Assembly (NCBI GenBank): GCA_026395155.1
Contig: JAPLZG010000116.1
Location: forward strand, 1 to 16,292
From: Candidatus Tayloriibacteriota bacterium
GTDB taxonomy: Bacteria; Patescibacteriota; Minisyncoccia; Phycocordibacterales; GWA1-40-21
Length of the DNA stretch: 16,292 bases
Direction: 5' to 3'
Positions 6,175 through 11,303 of the stretch are shown here, in pieces (the stretch's first letter is position 1; each line of letters opens with the position of its first letter). The notes under the pieces were generated by a model. That model saw nothing but the letters and a program-made list of their open reading frames with translations. It was not told the origin of the DNA and ran no database searches. Both the position numbers and the translations under genes were made by a program.

Positions 6175-6203
6175 TTGACATTATTTTTAATAGATGATAG
6201 TAT
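6175..6203 (+). promoter_or_regulatory. Promoter of the sigma-4/HARE gene
   Basis: TTGACA (6175-6180), 17-nt spacer, TAGTAT (6198-6203). The predicted start is near 6210, a leader of about 40 nt. The sequence TTGACATTATT...TGATAGTAT, then an A/T-rich start ending AAGAC, is shared almost base for base with the promoter at 9834-9862. Confidence 0.8.
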
Positions 6204-6250
6204 TCTATTTAAGACATTATTTAAGTATTAGTTTTAATAATTATTAATAT

Positions 6251-7285
6251 ATGACAATAACATTAAGTTTTAAACCAAAGCAGTCAGTTAAGAAATTAAT
6301 TCTCGCACTCCCTGAAAGATCAAGAGATGTAATAACAAAAAGGTTTGGTCTTGGAAAAGATTCAGAACCTATGACGCTTGATGCTATAGGAAAAAACTAC
6401 GGTATTACAAGAGAAAGAGTAAGACAGATCGAAGATCACGCTCTAAATGTTATTAGAAAGTCAAAAAATTATATTGAAGAGAAAACTACTTTTGATGAAA
6501 TAGAAAAGATTATAAGAGATCTTGGTGGTATTGTTGTAGAACAAGATTTGCTTGATTATATGACTAAAGATGCTAGTACTCAAAGTCATATAAATTTTTT
6601 ACTTGTTGTTGGACATCCTTTTAGTAAAATAAAAGAAGATGATGATTTTAAACACAGATGGTTTATTGATGAAGGACTCGCAGTAAATATTCATGGTTCT
6701 CTCAAGAAGCTTTATGAAAGCTTAAAAGATAATGAGCTTATTTCAGAACAAGAGATGATTAAATCTTTCTTGAGCTATATAGAAGATGTGTCAGAACAAT
6801 ATAGAACAGAAGAAATAGCAAAAAGATGGTTGTCTATTTCTAAAAAAATTGGCAAGAACCCCTTAGGTGAATGGGGTAAAACTGAATCATCAAATGTAAG
6901 TACAAAGGGTATGAGAGATTATGCTTATTTAATAATTAGAAGACATGGTTCACCAATTCATTTTAGAGAAGTAGCCAAAGCTATCACTAGTGTATTTAAT
7001 AAAAAAGCTCACATTGCTACAACTCACAATGAGCTTATTAAAGATCCAAGGTTTGTACTTGTTGGTAGAGGGCTTTATGCACTTTCAGAATGGGGTTATA
7101 TGAGTGGTGTTGTTAAAGATGTTATTAAGAAAATTATAGAGAAAGATGGCCCGATGACTAAGAAAGAAGTCATAGAGAAAGTTATGAAGGAAAGATATGT
7201 TAAAGAAAATACTATTATTATAAATCTCCAAAATAAAAAGTTTTTCAGGAAAAATAAGGATGGTAAATATGAGGTGATAAAGTGA
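6251..7285 (+). CDS. Sigma-70 region 4 / HARE-HTH fusion protein
   Basis: A 344-residue DNA-binding or RNA-polymerase-associated protein. Residues about 12-72 are a sigma-70 region 4 helix-turn-helix (LPERSRDVITKRFGLG, then MTLDAIGKNYGITRERVRQI), the part of sigma factors that contacts the -35 box. There is no region 2 or 3, so it is not a complete sigma factor. Residues about 75-210 are helical and unassigned. Residues about 219-283 (MRDYAYLIIRRHGSPIHFRE...DPRFVLVGRGLYALSEWGY) fit the HARE-HTH winged helix, also found in the RNA polymerase delta subunit RpoE of Firmicutes and in some restriction systems. Residues about 287-342 look like a further winged helix. It stands alone between leuS and a terminator, behind a near-consensus promoter. 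A role as a promoter-specific co-regulator is inference. No Shine-Dalgarno precedes the ATG. Confidence 0.8.
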   Translation: MTITLSFKPKQSVKKLILALPERSRDVITKRFGLGKDSEPMTLDAIGKNYGITRERVRQIEDHALNVIRKSKNYIEEKTTFDEIEKIIRDLGGIVVEQDLLDYMTKDASTQSHINFLLVVGHPFSKIKEDDDFKHRWFIDEGLAVNIHGSLKKLYESLKDNELISEQEMIKSFLSYIEDVSEQYRTEEIAKRWLSISKKIGKNPLGEWGKTESSNVSTKGMRDYAYLIIRRHGSPIHFREVAKAITSVFNKKAHIATTHNELIKDPRFVLVGRGLYALSEWGYMSGVVKDVIKKIIEKDGPMTKKEVIEKVMKERYVKENTIIINLQNKKFFRKNKDGKYEVIK

Positions 7286-7294
7286 GCTATTAGC

Positions 7295-7307
7295 TGATAG
7301 CTTTTAG
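7295..7307 (+). repeat. 13-bp direct repeat, copy 1
   Basis: TGATAGCTTTTAG here is identical to 9666-9678. Each copy lies directly after the stop codon of a plus-strand gene (stops at 7285 and 9664). Confidence 0.7.
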
Positions 7308-7309
7308 AG

Positions 7310-7343
7310 AAAAAGGGGTTGCCGTAGGCAACCCCCTTTTCTT
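7310..7343 (+). terminator. Intrinsic terminator after the sigma-4/HARE gene
   Basis: AAAAAGGGGTTGCC (7310-7323), loop GTA, GGCAACCCCCTTTT (7327-7340), with one bulged C, then CTT. Stem GGGGTTGCC/GGCAACCCC is perfect, and A and T runs flank it, so it may work in both directions. Confidence 0.9.
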
Positions 7344-7346
7344 GAT

Positions 7347-7374
7347 TTGAAATTCTACTACGGGGTGATATAAT
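7347..7374 (+). promoter_or_regulatory. Promoter of the membrane protein/mltG operon
   Basis: TTGAAA (7347-7352), 16-nt spacer, TATAAT (7369-7374) with TG one base before it (TGATATAAT, extended -10). The predicted start is near 7381, leaving only about 4 nt before the ATG at 7385. Confidence 0.75.
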
Positions 7375-7384
7375 TAGAGCATAA

Positions 7385-8665
7385 ATGTTTGATATTTTTT
7401 TACATTCAATAACTCAAGAGTTATTACCATCAGTCTTCAAAATAATATCTATTATTTTTCCGATAGTAATGCCTTTTTTACTTTTATACATTTTTTTTGT
7501 TTTGAGGTTTAGATGGATTCAGATGAGATTTGTTGAATCGCAAAAAACCTGTCTTCTTGAAATTAAATTACCTAAAGAGATAACTAAATCTCCTGCAGCG
7601 ATGGAAATATTTTTTAATTGCTTATCACAAAGTGGAGCTGGTGGTTATGCAGAAGCTTATCTTGATGGAAAGACAAGGCCATGGTTTTCTTGTGAGCTTG
7701 TATCTACCGGTGGCGAAGTACATTTTTATATTTGGTGTAGCCAATCAAAATTTAAAAATATTGTTGAGGCACAACTATATGCGCAATATCCAAATGTTGA
7801 GATCTTTGAAGTTAGTAAAGACTATACAGGCTCTTTTGATTTTGATTTAAAAAAATATTCCATGTCTGCTCTGCAGTATACTCTTGTAAAACCAGATCCA
7901 TTTCCAATAAAAACATACATAGACTATGGTCTAGATAAAGACCAGAAAGATGAATATAAAATAGATCCAATGACAGCTGTTTTGGAATACTTGGGTTCAC
8001 TAAAAAATGGTGAGAATGCATGGATACAGATTATGGTTAGAAAACATGAAAAAGAAGGATCAAAACATGGTAAATTTTTTAGACCAGGTAAGGATTTAAA
8101 AGAAGAAACTAAAAAAGAAATAGAAAATATAAGAAAATCGACGATGCAAGAATCTGCTGAGGGAGATGCCAAATTCAAATTTCCAAATCCAACAAAAGGG
8201 CAAATGGAGGTGATTTCTGCTATTGAGAGAAGCGCTACAAAAATGCCCTTTGATTGTATGATAAGAAGTATCTATATTGCAGAAACTGCATCATTTACCC
8301 CAGTTAATGTCGGTGGTCTCTTTGCAAATTTCAGACAATATAATTCTAATAGTCTTAATGGTTTTAGACCTGTAATAACAACAGACGTAAGTGATACATT
8401 TAAAGATTTTGTTAGAGTGTTTCCATTTTTAAAAAGATTTATGGCAAGTGAAATTTATGATTTAAAGAAAGATTTATTTCATGCTTATAAACTTAGATCA
8501 TATTTTGAATGGCCATATAAAAATTATGAAAGTAAACCTTTTGTCCTAACAGCAGAAGAGCTTGCTACAATTTTCCACTTTCCTGGTAGTATTGTTTCTC
8601 AAACACCTACACTTAAAAGAGTTGCTTCTAAGAAATCTGAAGCCCCAGCTAACCTTCCAATTTAA
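7385..8665 (+). CDS. CPR membrane protein, stand-alone N-terminal domain of T4SS-like ATPases
   Basis: A 426-residue protein with one strong N-terminal membrane helix (about residues 17-40) ending in RFRWIQMRF, so the bulk is probably cytoplasmic. Blocks such as LLEIKLPKEITKSPAAMEIFF, WFSCELVSTGGEVHFYIW, VEAQLYAQYPNVEIFEV, IDPMTAVLEYLGSL and the tail FVLTAEELATIFHFPGSIV followed by a Pro/Lys-rich end are familiar to me from the N-terminal part of Patescibacteria proteins that continue into TraG/VirD4/HerA-like ATPase domains. Here no Walker motif follows; the protein stops and mltG begins at the next base. It may pair with an ATPase encoded elsewhere. The stop codon TAA and the mltG ATG are adjacent, pointing to translational coupling and a shared operon. 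The precise function is unknown and the family link is from memory. Confidence 0.7.
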   Translation: MFDIFLHSITQELLPSVFKIISIIFPIVMPFLLLYIFFVLRFRWIQMRFVESQKTCLLEIKLPKEITKSPAAMEIFFNCLSQSGAGGYAEAYLDGKTRPWFSCELVSTGGEVHFYIWCSQSKFKNIVEAQLYAQYPNVEIFEVSKDYTGSFDFDLKKYSMSALQYTLVKPDPFPIKTYIDYGLDKDQKDEYKIDPMTAVLEYLGSLKNGENAWIQIMVRKHEKEGSKHGKFFRPGKDLKEETKKEIENIRKSTMQESAEGDAKFKFPNPTKGQMEVISAIERSATKMPFDCMIRSIYIAETASFTPVNVGGLFANFRQYNSNSLNGFRPVITTDVSDTFKDFVRVFPFLKRFMASEIYDLKKDLFHAYKLRSYFEWPYKNYESKPFVLTAEELATIFHFPGSIVSQTPTLKRVASKKSEAPANLPI

Positions 8666-9664
8666 ATGTTTGATAATCCTAAAAGAGATGAGACTTTTTT
8701 TGAGAACCCTCTTAAAAAAAGGTTTGCATTTTTCTCTTTCAGCTTGTTATTTGTAGTTTTTGTTTTCTTATTTTACTTGGCTTTTTGGTCTGCACCAAGA
8801 TATTTCCCAGTCGATACTATTTATGATTTAAAATCAGGTCAGACACTTTCTTTAATTGCTTCAAATTTTTCTGCAAAAAGGATAATACGATCTGAATTTT
8901 GGTTTAAGTCTTTTGTTTATATTTTTTCTTTAGGTAAAAGTAAGATTATTGAGGGTAATTATTATTTAAAAGACAGGCAAGATGTAATTTTAATGGCATG
9001 GAGGGTTTCTCAAGGACTACTTGATGCTGTTCCATTTAAAATAGTAATTCAAGAGGGGTTAAATAATAGAGAAATTGCTGACGTTTTTGCTTCAAAACTC
9101 TCATCATTTAATAAAGATAGATTTTTAAAATTCGCCGAAAAGCTAGAAGGTTATTTATTTCCAGATACTTATAATGTCACAACAGATATGACTGAGGAAC
9201 AAATTATCAAAATGATGAATGATAATTTTAATAGGAAAATCAAAGAATTTGAAAATGAAATTAAACTTTCTGGTAAAAATCTTTCCGATATAGTTAAAAT
9301 CGCTTCAATACTAGAAGAGGAGGCAAGAACCTTTGAATCAAGAAGTATTATTTCTGGGATACTTTGGAAAAGACTTTCTATAAATATGCCACTTCAAGTT
9401 GACTGTTCTTTTAAATATATAAATGGAAAAACATCAGCAACTCTCTCGTTGGAGGATTTAAAACTTGATTCTCCATACAATTCTTATTTACATAGGGGAT
9501 TACCGCCGACAGCAATATCAAATCCGGGCCTAATGGCTATAAAAGCATCAATAATGCCCATTAAGACAGACTATTTATATTTTTTGAGTGATCATGAAGG
9601 AAATATGCATTATGCGAAGACACATGATGAACATGTGGAGAATAAGGAGAAGTATTTAAGATAG
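8666..9664 (+). CDS. mltG: Endolytic murein transglycosylase MltG
   Basis: A 332-residue inner-membrane enzyme of the YceG/MltG family, which cleaves nascent glycan strands and so sets glycan length during peptidoglycan synthesis. There is a short cytoplasmic N-terminus, a membrane helix (about residues 20-42), a LysM-like segment (about 50-130), then the catalytic domain. Family motifs: LEGYLFPDTY (160-169), IASILEEEA (212-220; E217 aligns with the catalytic glutamate of Escherichia coli MltG), LQVDCSFKY, and SPYNSYLHRGLPPTAISNPG (269-288). Length is typical. The ATG directly follows the stop codon of the preceding gene. No clear terminator follows; the next structured elements are an inverted repeat at 9682-9725 and the independent RNA gene. 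Confidence 0.95.
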   Translation: MFDNPKRDETFFENPLKKRFAFFSFSLLFVVFVFLFYLAFWSAPRYFPVDTIYDLKSGQTLSLIASNFSAKRIIRSEFWFKSFVYIFSLGKSKIIEGNYYLKDRQDVILMAWRVSQGLLDAVPFKIVIQEGLNNREIADVFASKLSSFNKDRFLKFAEKLEGYLFPDTYNVTTDMTEEQIIKMMNDNFNRKIKEFENEIKLSGKNLSDIVKIASILEEEARTFESRSIISGILWKRLSINMPLQVDCSFKYINGKTSATLSLEDLKLDSPYNSYLHRGLPPTAISNPGLMAIKASIMPIKTDYLYFLSDHEGNMHYAKTHDEHVENKEKYLR

Positions 9665-9665
9665 G

Positions 9666-9733
9666 TGATAGCTTTTAGCTGTCATATCTACGATAGATCT
9701 CTCGAAGGGACGACCGTAGGCATGATTAGCTGT
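9666..9733. repeat. Repeat-flanked hairpin after mltG
   Basis: Copy 2 of TGATAGCTTTTAG lies at 9666-9678. TTAGCTGT occurs twice (9675-9682 and 9726-9733) as direct repeats around an inverted repeat: TCAT..CTACG (9682-9692) pairs with CGTAG..ATGA (9715-9725), two mismatches. No T run follows, so it is a poor terminator; it may be a small dispersed repeat. The stretch 9734-9833 shows nothing further that I can assign. Confidence 0.5.
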
Positions 9734-9833
9734 TAGGTTTTAGGTTAAAAAAGAATGGATAGCTGGAAATATTTTACCGCGTATAGCTTGTCTTTAAAGT
9801 AGATAATATCCATAATAATTTTTGTAGGTGGAT

Positions 9834-9862
9834 TTGACATTATTGTAATTAGGTGATAGTAT
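9834..9862 (+). promoter_or_regulatory. Promoter of the unidentified structured RNA
   Basis: TTGACA (9834-9839), 17-nt spacer, TAGTAT (9857-9862); predicted start at 9869-9870. It matches the promoter at 6175-6203 over TTGACATTATT, over TGATAGTAT, and at the AAGAC just at or after the start site. Confidence 0.8.
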
Positions 9863-9869
9863 CATATTA

Positions 9870-10071
9870 AGACTTTTTAACGCAGAAATTATATCACTTG
9901 GTCGCTGAGAATGAGAATAAGCGATTAGCCGGATTTTTTTTGTTTGCTCCGGTTATACAGGATAAAACCCAGAAGATGTCAGTGAAGAAGAATCTTCAAA
10001 AGTGATATGTTTTTGATGTTTGAATTGGTCTATCGTTATGTGCGAACCCAAAGCACATAACGATTTTTTTT
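9870..10071 (+). ncRNA. Unidentified structured RNA, about 200 nt
   Basis: A complete transcription unit without a reading frame. After the promoter, a long outer helix joins 9879-9899 to 10000-10020; its inner nine pairs (ATATCACTT/AAGTGATAT) are perfect and the outer part has a few mismatches and G-U pairs. It encloses three hairpins: TCGCT/AGCGA (9902-9906, 9920-9924), CCGGA/TCCGG (9929-9933, 9948-9952; T-rich loop) and GAAGAT/ATCTTC in 9972-9997. The unit ends in a terminator at 10032-10071. This four-way-junction layout does not match tmRNA, RNase P RNA or SRP RNA as I know them; 6S RNA has similar size but is normally one long hairpin with a central bubble. No gene starts within 500 bp downstream, so a riboswitch is unlikely. 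Confidence 0.7.
10032..10071 (+). terminator. Terminator of the structured RNA
   Basis: ATCGTTATGTGC (10032-10043) and GCACATAACGAT (10053-10064) form a perfect 12-bp stem with a 9-nt loop, followed by a run of Ts to 10071. Confidence 0.95.
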
Positions 10072-10106
10072 AATAAAATAACGAGCATTGCGACTATATT
10101 TTATTA

Positions 10107-10212
10107 ACCCCCCGACCTTTTTCACTTTTAAACATTAAAAACTACATAAATATTTTTTTGAATAGTAATAACATTTTAGTAGAATTATTATCTTTCAAAA
10201 AGGTGTGGGGGT
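10107..10212. mobile_element. MITE-like element, copy 2 (106 bp, inverted)
   Basis: The ends ACCCCCCGACCTTTTTCAC and CAAAAAGGTGTGGGGGT are imperfect inverted repeats (about 14 of 16 pairs). The whole element aligns to copy 1 (2193-2297) in the opposite orientation, with the ends and an AAATATTTAT block (here ATAAATATTT) conserved and the middle diverged. A weak promoter-like pair, TTGAAT (10158-10163) and TAGAAT (10180-10185), 16-nt spacer, lies inside it. No coding capacity. Confidence 0.6.
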
Positions 10213-10233
10213 ATTTTGTCATTTAATACTAAT

Positions 10234-10352
10234 ATACGAATTTTACTAATGATACCTGCCCGAAGTGCTACCCGCCAGCAACGCTTCGCAAGCGACTTGC
10301 TCGCGTAACGATGTGGGCTGACACCGCTCCCGGCTGGCGAATGAATACGAAT
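10234..10352. other. GC-rich block between 8-bp direct repeats
   Basis: ATACGAAT occurs at 10234-10241 and 10345-10352. Between them 10254-10340 is by hand count about two-thirds G+C, unlike the AT-rich surroundings. The block has internal pairing: CGCCAGC with GCTGGCG near its ends, and CGCTT/AAGCG inside. No reading frame or RNA family recognised. It could be an inserted element with a target duplication, or part of a structured RNA. Confidence 0.45.
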
Positions 10353-10375
10353 AAGAAAAACCAAATATTAGTCCG

Positions 10376-10511
10376 TATAACCTTTTGTTAATTGAGTTCA
10401 CCCAATAAAGCTCTTACTAACGCATTATGCAATATGTTTAGTAAGTTAGTGGTATTAATTTGTTAAAGGGTTTATAATTTACTGAGAGCAAAGATTAAAA
10501 CCGCATAATGC
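10376..10511 (+). other. Possible structured RNA with pseudoknot
   Basis: Nested pairings: 10376-10390 (TATAACCTTTTG...) with 10461-10476 (...GGTTTATA); inside it the hairpin CTTACTAA/TTAGTAAG (10413-10420, 10438-10445). The hairpin loop holds GCATTATGC (10422-10430), the exact reverse complement of GCATAATGC at 10503-10511, so a pseudoknot could form. No terminator and no clear promoter are seen; the next 100 bases (10512-10610) lead to the promoter of the following gene and hold nothing else I can assign. Confidence 0.35.
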
Positions 10512-10607
10512 AAAAAAAGTTATTAAGTAAGGTGATTACATAAAATATATGAAAACAAAAACAACAAATGTGTCTATTTTAAGTCTCGTCCTGGTTTAGA
10601 TATTTTG

Positions 10608-10616
10608 TGCTATAAT
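10608..10616 (+). promoter_or_regulatory. Extended -10 promoter of the leader ORF and membrane protein gene
   Basis: TGCTATAAT is a perfect extended -10 (TATAAT at 10611-10616). No convincing -35. The predicted start is at 10623-10624, where an ATG begins a 16-codon ORF. Confidence 0.65.
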
Positions 10617-10623
10617 TTTACTA

Positions 10624-10674
10624 ATGAATAAGGTCGAAACAAACAATTTTATTGGCAAAAATTTTCTCGGGTAA
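10624..10674 (+). CDS. Leaderless 16-aa upstream ORF
   Basis: ATG at the predicted transcription start opens MNKVETNNFIGKNFLG, then TAA, whose next base is the A of the ATG of the 189-aa gene; both are in the same frame. It may be a leader peptide whose termination delivers ribosomes to the next ATG, which has no Shine-Dalgarno of its own. Alternatively it is the original N-terminus, cut off by one stop codon. No attenuator hairpin is seen between the two. Confidence 0.5.
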   Translation: MNKVETNNFIGKNFLG

Positions 10675-11244
10675 ATGGACAATGATATAGATTTTGATGT
10701 TGATAATCTCGATAAAGAATTTGACGATAATAAATCAAGTAATGGAGATGTTAATAAGATTTGGTATAAAAAGATAAATCAACAAATTGATTATCCACGC
10801 TTAGGGATAATTACTTTTTGTTTGATAGTTATTTCTATTATAGTTTATGTAAATCGTCGCGATAGTATTTTGAGAGAATTTGAAATAAATAATAATAATT
10901 TTGTTTCTAGTGATCTATATAAGTGTGATTCTTCAGTTCAAGAAAAGGCAAATCAATTAAGACCAGTTTCATCTTTAGAACTTGATAATAAGACAGCACA
11001 ATTGAACTCTTGGGGCAAAGATCTTTCTTCTGAAAAGATTAATCTGGAAAAAATAAAAGCTGAATTAGCAATTAATCCAAATACATTAAAATTAGAAGCA
11101 TATAAAAGGGACGTTCAATTATATAATGACAAAATGGAAAATTATCAATTAGCATTTTTGACACATAAGAAAGAGATTGATGAGTATAATAATAAAGTTA
11201 GGTCATATTATGATTATTTGAAAGTAAATTGTGTTGCAAATTAA
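10675..11244 (+). CDS. Single-pass membrane protein with coiled-coil hairpin, 189 aa
   Basis: Not a family I recognise. Residues 1-40 are acidic and probably cytoplasmic (DNDIDFDVDNLDKEFDD). A membrane helix spans about 42-59 and is followed by NRR, so topology is not certain from the charges alone. Residues about 85-183 are charged and helical with heptad-like spacing, broken near INPNTLK (about 133-139), suggesting a two-helix hairpin. Cysteines at 84 and 186 lie at the two ends of this hairpin and could be joined by a disulfide if it is outside the membrane. The gene begins at the base after the stop of the leader ORF and converges on ppdK, sharing a bidirectional terminator. Function unknown. 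Confidence 0.75.
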   Translation: MDNDIDFDVDNLDKEFDDNKSSNGDVNKIWYKKINQQIDYPRLGIITFCLIVISIIVYVNRRDSILREFEINNNNFVSSDLYKCDSSVQEKANQLRPVSSLELDNKTAQLNSWGKDLSSEKINLEKIKAELAINPNTLKLEAYKRDVQLYNDKMENYQLAFLTHKKEIDEYNNKVRSYYDYLKVNCVAN

Positions 11245-11257
11245 CAAATCACAATAT

Positions 11258-11290
11258 AAAAACACCCGCTCATCTTGAACGGGTGTTTTT
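11258..11290. terminator. Bidirectional terminator between convergent genes
   Basis: AAAAACACCCG (11258-11268) and CGGGTGTTTTT (11280-11290) are perfectly complementary with an 11-nt loop. It serves the 189-aa gene on the plus strand and ppdK (stop at 11304) on the minus strand. Confidence 0.95.
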
Positions 11291-11303
11291 ATTAAACTAT
11301 AAA

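Noticed and set aside
9870..10071. tmRNA, RNase P RNA or SRP RNA
   Set aside because: No tRNA-like ends, no RNase P core motifs and no SRP domain loop could be seen; the size and four-way layout do not fit. 6S RNA cannot be fully excluded without a search.
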